The notes under the pieces are model-generated. The model was given only the letters and a program-made list of their open reading frames with translations, did no database searches and was not told where the DNA came from. The position numbers were made by a program, and so were the translations under genes. A DNA stretch of 64,000 nucleotides, from contig CACZFN010000010.1 in NCBI GenBank assembly GCA_902780505.1, positions 86,823 to 150,822 on the forward strand, given 5' to 3'. Numbering within the stretch: the stretch's first letter is position 1; every line of letters begins with the position of its first letter. Source of the DNA: an uncultured Ruminococcus sp. GTDB taxonomy: Bacteria; Bacillota; Clostridia; Oscillospirales; Ruminococcaceae. Positions 18,520 through 25,636 of the stretch are shown piece by piece.

Positions 18520-19482
18520 ATGCTTAAAGAAAAAGGATTTTACAAGGGGATCAATTTCGGCGGCTGGCTTTCCCAGTGTGATTACAGTGATGAAAGATTA
18601 AACGGCTTTATTAAGGAAGAAGACTTTAAAAAAGCGGCATCATGGGGGATAGACCATATACGTGTACCCTTTGATTACAATATAATAGAAAACGAAGAAG
18701 GCACCGAATATAAGGAGGAAGGCTTTGCTCACCTTGCAAGGGCGGCAGAGCTTGCAGGGAAATACGGGCTTAATATTGTGCTTGACCTGCACAAGACAGC
18801 GGGCTTCAGCTTTGACAGCTACAGCGAAAACGAGCATGGCTTCTTTGAGGACGAAAAGTACCAGCAGCGCTTCTACAGGCTGTGGGAACAGATGGCAAAA
18901 CGCTTTGGCAGTGACAGTGAGCACATAGCTTTCGAGCTGCTCAATGAAGTTACAGATGATAAATATATTGAAGTATGGAACAAAATTATAAAAAACTGCA
19001 TATCTATAATAAGGAAGTATGCGCCCGATACCATTATTCTTGTGGGTAGTTACTGGAACAACCATGCATCGGCGGTAAAGGCACTTGAATCGCCTTATGA
19101 TGACAAGGTGGTTTACAACTTCCATAGCTATGATCCGCTTGAATTCACGCATCAGGGGGCGCCGTGGGTGCAAAACGAAGACTTTGATGTAAACAGGCGC
19201 ATAAGCTTTGAAGAATCGGGCGTTGATGCAGAGTTCTTTGAGGGGCAGTTCATATCGGCTATCGAAAAGGCTAAGGCTGAGGGTGCTGAGCTTTACTGCG
19301 GCGAATACGGAGTAATTGACAGAGCCGCACCCGAAGATGTTGTAAAGTGGTTCAGGACTATAAACGGTGTATTTGAAAAATACGGCATTTCCAGAAGCGC
19401 ATGGACTTACAAGGAAATGGACTTCGGCTTTACTGACACCCGTCTTGACGGGGTAAGGGAAGAACTCGTTAAATACCTGTAA
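18520..19482 (+). CDS. GH5 endoglucanase-like hydrolase, no signal peptide
   Basis: A 320-residue glycoside hydrolase family 5 enzyme. It opens with the family motif GINFGGWLSQCD and has WGIDHIRVPFDY, DLHKTAG, the acid/base Glu in AFELLNEVTD (about residue 143) and the nucleophile Glu in YCGEYGVI (about residue 262). YNFHSYDPLEFTHQGA is also typical. There is no signal peptide, so it acts in the cytoplasm, probably on short glucan oligomers released by the neighbouring lichenase and imported. AAGGAGG before ATG 18520 fixes the start. Confidence 0.93.
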   Translation: MLKEKGFYKGINFGGWLSQCDYSDERLNGFIKEEDFKKAASWGIDHIRVPFDYNIIENEEGTEYKEEGFAHLARAAELAGKYGLNIVLDLHKTAGFSFDSYSENEHGFFEDEKYQQRFYRLWEQMAKRFGSDSEHIAFELLNEVTDDKYIEVWNKIIKNCISIIRKYAPDTIILVGSYWNNHASAVKALESPYDDKVVYNFHSYDPLEFTHQGAPWVQNEDFDVNRRISFEESGVDAEFFEGQFISAIEKAKAEGAELYCGEYGVIDRAAPEDVVKWFRTINGVFEKYGISRSAWTYKEMDFGFTDTRLDGVREELVKYL

Positions 19483-19503
19483 AAGATCTTTGTTAATCAT
19501 TAA

Positions 19504-19675
19504 GGCAACACCGCACGACTACCGCCTGACGGCTTTGCACGTCATAAACTTGCATATTTTCCGTCATAGCAACCAAAAACTCCTTGACTTACGTTAGTAA
19601 GCCTGCGTCGTTTTTAGTCACTCTGACGAAAAATCCGACTGCGTTTCTGACGTACAATAGTCGTGCGGTGTTGCC
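19504..19675. repeat. MITE-like inverted-repeat element, copy A
   Basis: A 172-bp element bounded by the 18-base inverted repeat GGCAACACCGCACGACTA. It is flanked on both sides by TTAA (19500-19503 and 19676-19679), a likely 4-bp target duplication. The arms continue as imperfect complements, so the whole element can fold into one long hairpin. It has no open frame. Copy B at 33531-33690 is the same element in opposite orientation, differing by four substitutions and a 12-base indel by eye. Confidence 0.85.
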
Positions 19676-19701
19676 TTAATTTCCTATCCAAATTCATGAA
19701 G

Positions 19702-19728
19702 GGCAGCCGTGTGACCGGCTGCCTTTTG
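19702..19728 (+). terminator. Rho-independent terminator
   Basis: GGCAGCCG (19702-19709) pairs with CGGCTGCC (19716-19723), followed by TTTT. It ends the GH16-GH5 transcript, beyond MITE copy A. Confidence 0.75.
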
Positions 19729-19772
19729 TGTTTGCACCGTAAAAGGCGCTTTTTTCATTCATAAAAAATACC

Positions 19773-19801
19773 TTGATTAATAATAAATAATGTGGTATAA
19801 T
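19773..19801 (+). promoter_or_regulatory. Sigma-A promoter of the CobW operon
   Basis: TTGATT (19773-19778), 17-base spacer, TATAAT (19796-19801) with TG one base before the -10. No clear Zur palindrome was found beside it. Confidence 0.75.
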
Positions 19802-19825
19802 AATTATTTGTAAGAATTGTATACT

Positions 19826-19877
19826 ATTTAAGGCAGTACCGCACAACTCCCGTGTGTTTTGCGGCGCTGGCTTAAAT
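19826..19877. repeat. Short degenerate MITE-like hairpin in the CobW leader
   Basis: ATTTAAGGC (19826-19834) and TACCGCA pair with TGCGG and GCTTAAAT (19870-19877). It keeps the ends of the MITE-like family around a short loop and lies within the 5' leader, 27 bases before the start codon. Confidence 0.55.
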
Positions 19878-19903
19878 ATTGTTTTGGAAAGGAAGTTTTT
19901 TAA

Positions 19904-20995
19904 ATGACAAAAATAACCATATTTTCGGGCTTTCTCGGGGCGGGTAAGACGACACTTATAAAAAAGCTGATAGCTGACGGCTTTAATAACGAGCAGCTTG
20001 TGCTTATAGAAAATGAATTCGGCGAGATAGGTATAGACGGCGGCTTTTTGCAGGAAGCAGGCGTACAGATAACCGAAATGAACTCCGGCTGCATATGCTG
20101 CTCACTGGTGGGCGATTTCGGTAAGGCGCTTGAACAGGTACTTGAACAGTATCACCCTGACAGGATACTTATCGAGCCTTCGGGTGTCGGCAAGCTTTCA
20201 GATGTTATCAGGGCGGTGCAGAATATCGACTCAAAGGACGTTGAGCTTGACGGCTTTACTACGGTTGTAGATGCCAAGAAGTGCAAGATGTATCAGAAGA
20301 ACTTCGGCGAGTTTTTTGACAATCAGATAACCTACGCAAGCTGCCTTATACTCAGCCATACAGCGGGGCTTTCCCAGGAAAAGCTTGATGATGCTGTTGC
20401 AAGGCTCAGGGCGCTCAATGACAAGGCAACTATTGTAACGACTGACTGGGACGAACTTTCGGGCAGTGCGATAGTTGAAGCCATGACCATGAAGAACACC
20501 CTTGATGATGAGCTTGCAGAGCTTCTTGAACAGGCTAAAAAGGAAAGTGAGGAGCATGAACATCATCACCATCACCATGATCATGATGACGAACATGAGC
20601 ACCACCACCATGACCACGACGACGAGCACGAGCACCACCACCATGACCATGACGACGAACATGAGCACCACCATGACCATGACCATGAACATCATCATCA
20701 CCACCACGCTGATGATGTGTTCACAAGCTGGGGCGCAGAGAGTGCCAAGAAGTTCACTAAGGAGGAGATAACCGCCTGCCTTGAAGCGCTCGGTGACGAG
20801 GAAAAATACGGCATGATACTTCGTGCAAAGGGTATCGTTCCCGCAGCGGACGGCAGCTGGATCCACTACGACTATATCCCCGGCACACCCGACGTAAGGA
20901 CCGGTGCCGCAGGTGTTACAGGCAGACTTTGCGTGATCGGCGCGAAGATAAACGAAAAGGCTATTTCTGAGCTTTTCGGCGTAGAGGAGGCTTAA
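19904..20995 (+). CDS. CobW/COG0523 GTPase with long His-rich metal-binding loop
   Basis: A 363-residue metal chaperone GTPase of the CobW/ZNG1 family, which delivers zinc or another metal to client proteins. It has Walker A FLGAGKTTL (residues 10-18), the metal-binding CxCC motif in NSGCICCSL (about residue 65), and a Walker B/IEPSGVGK region. Between the GTPase and C-terminal domains (about residues 218-268) is a run of about 50 residues of His, Asp and Glu in tandem 11-residue units, which should bind several metal ions. The C-terminal domain (AKGIVPAADGSWIHYDYIPG) is the CobW_C type. GGAAAGGAAG precedes the start. The next gene begins three bases later. Confidence 0.92.
   Translation: MTKITIFSGFLGAGKTTLIKKLIADGFNNEQLVLIENEFGEIGIDGGFLQEAGVQITEMNSGCICCSLVGDFGKALEQVLEQYHPDRILIEPSGVGKLSDVIRAVQNIDSKDVELDGFTTVVDAKKCKMYQKNFGEFFDNQITYASCLILSHTAGLSQEKLDDAVARLRALNDKATIVTTDWDELSGSAIVEAMTMKNTLDDELAELLEQAKKESEEHEHHHHHHDHDDEHEHHHHDHDDEHEHHHHDHDDEHEHHHDHDHEHHHHHHADDVFTSWGAESAKKFTKEEITACLEALGDEEKYGMILRAKGIVPAADGSWIHYDYIPGTPDVRTGAAGVTGRLCVIGAKINEKAISELFGVEEA
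20552..20709 (+). repeat. In-frame tandem repeat encoding His/Asp/Glu tract
   Basis: A 33-base unit (roughly HHHHDHDDEHE) repeats about three times with edge variants inside the CobW gene. The nucleotide repetition makes length variation between strains likely. Confidence 0.8.
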
Positions 20996-20998
20996 TAT

Positions 20999-21958
20999 AT
21001 GCCCGAACAACCCGAGATAAGAATGCCCGTCTACCTGTTCACCGGCTTCCTTGAAGCGGGCAAGACGAGGTTTATACAGCAGACGCTTGAAGACAAGCGC
21101 TTTGATACAGGCGAAAAGACACTTGTTGTGCTTTGTGAGGAGGGCGAGGAGGAACTTGACACCTCCAAAATGGCTTCAAAGGGCGTTGAAATACGTGTCA
21201 TCGAGGATAAAGAGCAGCTTACAGAAGCGACTTTCAACCGCCTTGCTGATGAAACGGGCGCGCAGCGCATACTTATCGAATATAACGGTATGTGGCAGAT
21301 GAACGAACTTTTTGAAGCGCTTCCCGCCGATTTTGGCATATATCAGGAGATCTGCATTGCCGATTCCACGACGTTTTTAAGCTTCAATGCAAATATCAGG
21401 AGTCTTGTTGTCGATAAGCTGTCCTCTGCCGAACTGATAGTTTTCAACAGGTACGATGATGCCATTGATATGCTTGAACTGCACAAGATATGCAGGGGTG
21501 TGAGCAGGGGGATAAATATAGCATATGAATACAGCGACGGCAGGGTGAAGTATGATGATATAGAAGATCCTCTGCCTTTTGATGTGAATGCGGCTTCGAT
21601 AAAGCTTGAAGATACTGATTATGCCCTATGGTACCGTGATATTATGGAAGATCCGAAGAAATACGACGGCAAGGAGGTATGCTTTAAGGGCATTGTGGCT
21701 GTTGATCCGAGATTTCCCGATAATAATTTTGCGGTCGGCAGGCACGTTATGACCTGCTGTGTTGAGGATATACAGTATATGGGCATAGCAGCTGAATGGG
21801 GCGGCGTTAAAACGCTTAAATCGCGTGACTGGATAAAAGTTACCGGCAAAATAGCTTTTGAAAAGAGCAAGATGTACCGCGGCAAAGGACCTGTGCTGAA
21901 AGTTACAGACGTTGCAATGACAAGCCCGCCGAAACAGGAAGTTGCAACATTTTATTAA
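20999..21958 (+). CDS. CobW-like P-loop protein fused to a YcgQ/DUF1980-like domain
   Basis: A 319-residue protein. The N-terminal part (1-200) is CobW-like: Walker A FTGFLEAGKTRF, a strand ending LIEYNGMWQM in place of the IEPSG motif, and IVFNRYDD where GTPases have NKxD. The CxCC motif is absent. The C-terminal part (about 215-310) reads GKEVCFKGIVAVDP, then NFAVGRHVMTCCVEDIQYMG and WIKVTGKI, closely like the C-terminal domain of YcgQ (DUF1980/TIGR03943), a partner of the DUF318 permease YcgR. The overlap of metal-chaperone and YcgQ parts in one soluble protein is unusual. It is translated right after the His-rich CobW gene, so they probably act together in metal handling. Confidence 0.8.
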   Translation: MPEQPEIRMPVYLFTGFLEAGKTRFIQQTLEDKRFDTGEKTLVVLCEEGEEELDTSKMASKGVEIRVIEDKEQLTEATFNRLADETGAQRILIEYNGMWQMNELFEALPADFGIYQEICIADSTTFLSFNANIRSLVVDKLSSAELIVFNRYDDAIDMLELHKICRGVSRGINIAYEYSDGRVKYDDIEDPLPFDVNAASIKLEDTDYALWYRDIMEDPKKYDGKEVCFKGIVAVDPRFPDNNFAVGRHVMTCCVEDIQYMGIAAEWGGVKTLKSRDWIKVTGKIAFEKSKMYRGKGPVLKVTDVAMTSPPKQEVATFY

Positions 21959-21987
21959 ATTTTTGTAAAGAACTTGAATAATATTCC

Positions 21988-22027
21988 AAAAGGACGATAT
22001 CTATTATATAAGGATATTGTCCTTTTT
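21988..22027 (+). terminator. Rho-independent terminator
   Basis: AAAAGGACGATATC (21988-22001) pairs with GATATTGTCCTTTTT (22013-22027). Confidence 0.85.
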
Positions 22028-22089
22028 CTATTTAGTTGTAAAAAAGACAGGCGTGAATTTGTTTAATGTAACAAACTTTTTAAATAGCA

Positions 22090-22118
22090 TTGACAAAAAA
22101 CGTAAAATGATTTATAAT
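22090..22118 (+). promoter_or_regulatory. Consensus sigma-A promoter of the TasA-like gene
   Basis: TTGACA (22090-22095), 17-base spacer, TATAAT (22113-22118): a perfect match, implying high expression. Confidence 0.9.
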
Positions 22119-22144
22119 AGTAGTGTAAATAAGTGTTTGTGAAA

Positions 22145-22167
22145 GCGGCGGGTGCCGCAAAAGACCT
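22145..22167 (+). promoter_or_regulatory. Possible RNA pseudoknot in the TasA-like leader
   Basis: GCGGC (22145-22149) pairs with GCCGC (22154-22158); the loop GGGT can pair with ACCT (22164-22167), giving an H-type pseudoknot 27 bases before the start codon. It matches no riboswitch I know. Confidence 0.35.
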
Positions 22168-22194
22168 ATAGAATTAAATATAAAGGGAAAGGAA

Positions 22195-23271
22195 ATGAAT
22201 GCTATGAAAAAGACAAATGCAAAGAAAAAGCTTATACCCGCAGCCGCAATGCTTGCAATATCCGCAGCAATGCTCTCAACGGCTACTTATGCGTGGTTTA
22301 CGATGTCGAGAGAAGTTGAAGTTAAAGGCATTAATATGACTGCAACTGTTCCGGCAGGTTTGCAGATCTCACTTGGTAATAATATGGGAAGTTCGACAAC
22401 TGGTGCCAAATTGACGGCTATTAACAGCACTACAGCCGACGGTGTTGGGTTGGTTAAAGCTCCCCTTAATACCGATACATCTACAGACTGGGCTAATTCT
22501 GTACAATTTAATAGGTGGTATGTATGCAGCAAATTGAATCCTGCATCTTCTGATACAGGAAATGATATTTTTTATACGGATGATGTTACTGTTGTAGGAA
22601 AGACTCTGGAAGAGAATGCGGAAGCTTTTTCGGCTGTAACTGCAAGTAAAGCCGCTACCTTAACTCTTAGTGGAGCGCAAACTTCTGCGCCTGATGATAC
22701 ATCAGCTGCCGGCTATTATGTAGATTTTCCTGTATGGTTTAGGTCTGCTGAAAGCAGCGATGTTGATTTGGGAATTGTTGCAAGGGTTTCTAAGGGGGAT
22801 AATACTACCGGTACACCTGCAAATACCCTATATAAAGCTGCACGTGTTTCAATATTGAACTATGATAGCGCTAATTCAGAATTTGGTGTATCAGAAGGCG
22901 TTATAATTCCTTATGATGGCAACACTACAACTCAGGGTACGTACTATGTAAGATCAGATAAAGGAACAGGAGATAGCAGAGCTATCAAAACTACAGGAAC
23001 CAATGATGGTGCAGGTTCTATTTTTGGTAATGTGGATAAGGTTGTTCAGAATCACTCGACTGGTGCAGAAACAATTGTGACTGTACCTGGTAAGGACAGC
23101 GATACAGATGTTTATCAAGGATTATCAACTGATGATTCAACAAACTATGGCAAAGCAATTTGCGTTATGGTCAGAGTATGGCTTGAAGGCGAAGACGAAA
23201 GCTGCTGGAATGCAACCGCAGGTCAGGATTTCAATATTGAGCTTCATTTTGAATCTGTATCGAACACATAA
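22195..23271 (+). CDS. TasA/camelysin-like secreted filament protein candidate
   Basis: A 358-residue secreted protein. A basic N-terminus (KKTNAKKKLIP) is followed by a hydrophobic helix and the junction MLSTATYAWFTMSREVEVKG. This resembles SipW-type signal peptides of TasA/camelysin proteins, in which 'A..AyFt' is followed by a strand. The mature region is Ser/Thr/Asn/Asp-rich with few charged clusters and no cysteines apart from three scattered ones, consistent with a beta-sandwich that polymerises. It has a perfect promoter and its own terminator, so it is made in excess over the downstream peptidase operon. SD AAAGGG favours ATG 22195; ATG 22204 is possible. Confidence 0.75.
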   Translation: MNAMKKTNAKKKLIPAAAMLAISAAMLSTATYAWFTMSREVEVKGINMTATVPAGLQISLGNNMGSSTTGAKLTAINSTTADGVGLVKAPLNTDTSTDWANSVQFNRWYVCSKLNPASSDTGNDIFYTDDVTVVGKTLEENAEAFSAVTASKAATLTLSGAQTSAPDDTSAAGYYVDFPVWFRSAESSDVDLGIVARVSKGDNTTGTPANTLYKAARVSILNYDSANSEFGVSEGVIIPYDGNTTTQGTYYVRSDKGTGDSRAIKTTGTNDGAGSIFGNVDKVVQNHSTGAETIVTVPGKDSDTDVYQGLSTDDSTNYGKAICVMVRVWLEGEDESCWNATAGQDFNIELHFESVSNT

Positions 23272-23283
23272 TATGATTTTCTA

Positions 23284-23310
23284 CCCCCCTCTCCTCAGAG
23301 GGGGGATTTT
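23284..23310 (+). terminator. Rho-independent terminator
   Basis: CCCCCCTCT (23284-23292), loop CCTC, AGAGGGGGG (23297-23305), then ATTTTTAT. It separates the abundant filament gene from the operon starting at 23346. Confidence 0.9.
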
Positions 23311-23345
23311 TATGCCATTTTTTACAAACAAATAGTGATAATTAA

Positions 23346-23374
23346 TTGACATTTAGGCAAAAATGTTGTATAAT
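23346..23374 (+). promoter_or_regulatory. Consensus sigma-A promoter of the SipW/McrB-like operon
   Basis: TTGACA (23346-23351), 17-base spacer, TATAAT (23369-23374). No other promoter or terminator is evident until 31961, so ten genes appear to share this transcript. Confidence 0.9.
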
Positions 23375-23412
23375 ATAATAGAGTATCTATTTGTACAGAA
23401 AGGAGCATTGAT

Positions 23413-24180
23413 ATGGCTGGTGAACAAACGCTGGTGGGCGGTCTGCGGGCTGTTGAACTTTATTACAGAAGTGTACGCGAGATCTCAAGCGGCTCTGCGG
23501 CATTCATACAGTCACAGACAAGGCTCAATACCCCTGATATGGGCGTTCTTATGCCCGAAGCATACAGGGAGCTTTGCGATTATACTAATCAGTGCACTGC
23601 TCTTTTCGGGCTTGAACTTGTTCAGGCGCTTGATGCTATAAACAGGTTTATTGACCGTGAGGTGGCTTTCCAATGGCTTTCGGTCTATATGCCTGTCAAT
23701 TTCCTGCGGGACGAAAAGGCCGAAAAGGGCATTATGGGCTATGCAGAGCGTTATAAGATTCAGCCTAACCAGATATGCTTTGAACTGCCCGAAAAGCTGC
23801 TTGATGAAAAAAACGGCGCGGCTTCGGAAAACATTAAAAAGCTGAGAAACCGCGGCTTTCACTTTATGCTTGACAATTTCGGGGCGGCGTCAACGCCTAT
23901 GATGCGGCTGTCGGATTTCGCGGTGGACTATGTACTTATGTCGGCGGAGGTCACAAATTACCTCGGGCGTGATGAAAGGTCTGACAATGCCGTCAAGTCG
24001 ATGATACAGTTTGCAAACGATATGGGTGCTGAGCCTATCGCTGACGGTGTTGTGAATATCAAGCAGGCAGAAACGCTTTTTGAATTTGAATGTAACTACT
24101 GCACAGGAAGTCTTGCAGGAAAGTACACTCAGGAACGCTACATAAGGCGCAGGGGCGATGACGATGAACCTGATAAATAA
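23413..24180 (+). CDS. Degenerate EAL-domain protein
   Basis: A 255-residue cytoplasmic protein with the EAL fold but without its catalytic residues. PNQICFELPEKLL corresponds to the 'IEiTEs' strand, MLDNFGAASTPMMRL to 'DDFGtGySsL', VDYVLMSAEV to 'vdiiKiD' and PIADGVVNIKQAETL to 'iaEGVEt.eq...L'. The EAL motif itself, the second Asp of DDFG and the Glu of EGVET are all missing, so it should not hydrolyse c-di-GMP. It may bind c-di-GMP or act as a protein-protein adaptor. AAAGGAG precedes the ATG. It is the first gene of the peptidase/ATPase operon, which suggests signalling control of filament assembly. Confidence 0.8.
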   Translation: MAGEQTLVGGLRAVELYYRSVREISSGSAAFIQSQTRLNTPDMGVLMPEAYRELCDYTNQCTALFGLELVQALDAINRFIDREVAFQWLSVYMPVNFLRDEKAEKGIMGYAERYKIQPNQICFELPEKLLDEKNGAASENIKKLRNRGFHFMLDNFGAASTPMMRLSDFAVDYVLMSAEVTNYLGRDERSDNAVKSMIQFANDMGAEPIADGVVNIKQAETLFEFECNYCTGSLAGKYTQERYIRRRGDDDEPDK

Positions 24181-24192
24181 AGGAGAATTTCC

Positions 24193-24906
24193 ATGGACGA
24201 AAAGATCAGAGATGTCTTGGAACTGAGACGAACCGCCAAAGAGGTCAAGCGGCACGTTGTTATAATGCGTGTGCTCGGTCTTCTGGTGATAATACTGATA
24301 GCTATTGTGTCTATAGCATATGCGATATCATATTTCTATGACAAGTACGGCAGCTTTACTGTTAGGATAAACAAATACGATATGGTAAAGCAGGGGCTTA
24401 CGCTTTCGGAAAACCCCGAATGGGACAAGACCGTTTCGGTGCTGAATGCGGATATAGTTTATGATATGACGAATATTTCGGGGGAGGATCTTCCTGCGAA
24501 TATTGATATGGTAAACGGCTCACATAACGGTGACAGTTATATAGCGTATACCTTCTACCTTATCAATTCGGGTGACGACACACTTACCTATACGGGTGAG
24601 ATGACACTTGAAAATGTTACAAACCACCTTGATGAAGCTATAAGGATAGCCGTTTATATAAACGGGGAAAAGACGGTTTATGGCAAGACAAAATCAACGG
24701 GTGCGGGAATAGAGAGTGACTGTGATAAGGAGTTTGAAACATCAAATATCGTTATGACCTGCAAGACTGAGGGCTTTAAACCTAAGGCAAAGGATAAATA
24801 TACAGTTGTAGTATGGCTTGAGGGCAATGATCCTGACTGCACTGACGAGCTTATCGGTGGGACGCTGAAGCTTGGAATGGATTTCAAGATCACCGAGTCG
24901 ACCTGA
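24193..24906 (+). CDS. Membrane-anchored TasA-like protein
   Basis: A 237-residue protein with a 30-residue charged cytoplasmic tail, one membrane helix (about residues 26-50: VLGLLVIILIAIVSIAYAI) and an extracytoplasmic domain starting DKYGSFTVRINKYDM. The domain has the pattern of camelysin/TasA proteins: IAYTFYLINSGDDTLTYTGEM, AIRIAVYINGEKTVYG and TVVVWLEGNDPDCTDELIGG. That last segment is echoed in the first TasA-like protein (VWLEGEDESCWNAT), so the two are likely related partners. It could be the base or anchor of a filament, as TapA is for TasA in Bacillus. It is 12 bases after the EAL-like gene. Confidence 0.75.
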   Translation: MDEKIRDVLELRRTAKEVKRHVVIMRVLGLLVIILIAIVSIAYAISYFYDKYGSFTVRINKYDMVKQGLTLSENPEWDKTVSVLNADIVYDMTNISGEDLPANIDMVNGSHNGDSYIAYTFYLINSGDDTLTYTGEMTLENVTNHLDEAIRIAVYINGEKTVYGKTKSTGAGIESDCDKEFETSNIVMTCKTEGFKPKAKDKYTVVVWLEGNDPDCTDELIGGTLKLGMDFKITEST

Positions 24907-24933
24907 TAACACATTTAAAAGGGGAAACGAGAT

Positions 24934-25617
24934 ATGAAAAAGGCGCTTTCAATAATACTGAATATTATAGCGTGGATAATACTGCTTTTTGCACTGCTTG
25001 TGACAATAATAGTGTTTTCGACTTCAAGAAACGGTGATACGGCAAACCTGTTCGGGTACATACCGCTTTCGGTAGAGTCGGATTCAATGAAGCCGACATT
25101 TGCAACGGGGGATCTTATAATCATAAAGGAAGTTGATGACCTGTACAAGCTTGAAAAAGGCGATGTCATAACTTACTGGACGATAATTGACGGGCAGAGA
25201 GTCAAAAACACCCACCGTATCGTGGATATCAACGAATTTGAGGCCACGAGAAGCTTCGTGATGAAGGGCGACAATAACGCCGAGAACGATACAGATCCCG
25301 CACTGCCGAGCGATATCGTCGGCAAGTGGACAGAAACGAAGATAACGGGTTTTGGCAAGGTAATGGACTTTTTAAGGACTAAGAAGGGGTTCTTTATCTG
25401 CATTGTGATACCTATGATAATCTTCTTCCTGTTTGAACTTTATAAGTTTATTATAACACTTGTAGAGGTCAAGAAGCCCACACTGACCGAAGCGGACGAG
25501 GAAGAGATCAAAAAGCGCGCTATCGAGGAATACCTTGCTGAGCAGAAGAAAAATGAACAAGAGCCCGCCGGTGAAGTGCCGCCGCAGGCAGAAAATGACG
25601 ATAAAAAGGAAGAATAA
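24934..25617 (+). CDS. SipW-type signal peptidase I
   Basis: A 227-residue serine protease of the archaeal/ER branch. An N-terminal membrane helix (LNIIAWIILLFALLVTIIVF) leads to the catalytic Ser in VESDSMKPTF (about residue 51); GDLIIIKEVDD follows. The catalytic base is His in KNTHRIVDI (about residue 94), not the Lys of bacterial Sip enzymes, which defines the SipW class. FVMKGDNNAENDTDP is the usual box E region. A C-terminal membrane helix (FFICIVIPMIIFFLFELYKF) is followed by a 50-residue charged cytoplasmic tail, longer than in Bacillus SipW. It probably processes the adjacent TasA-like proteins. Confidence 0.9.
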   Translation: MKKALSIILNIIAWIILLFALLVTIIVFSTSRNGDTANLFGYIPLSVESDSMKPTFATGDLIIIKEVDDLYKLEKGDVITYWTIIDGQRVKNTHRIVDINEFEATRSFVMKGDNNAENDTDPALPSDIVGKWTETKITGFGKVMDFLRTKKGFFICIVIPMIIFFLFELYKFIITLVEVKKPTLTEADEEEIKKRAIEEYLAEQKKNEQEPAGEVPPQAENDDKKEE

Positions 25618-25636
25618 GAGAGTGTAGGGGAAAGCT

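Noticed and set aside
20552-20709. CRISPR-like repeat array
   Set aside because: The repeats are in frame, contiguous without spacers, and encode a His-rich tract.
20231-21010. Long minus-strand open frame with runs of Met/Val, antisense to the CobW gene
   Set aside because: It is the mirror of the His/Asp/Glu codon repeat in the real gene and has no ribosome site or sensible composition.
22145-22194. c-di-GMP (GEMM) riboswitch in the TasA-like leader
   Set aside because: The leader is too short and lacks the conserved GEMM loops, although the context would suit it.
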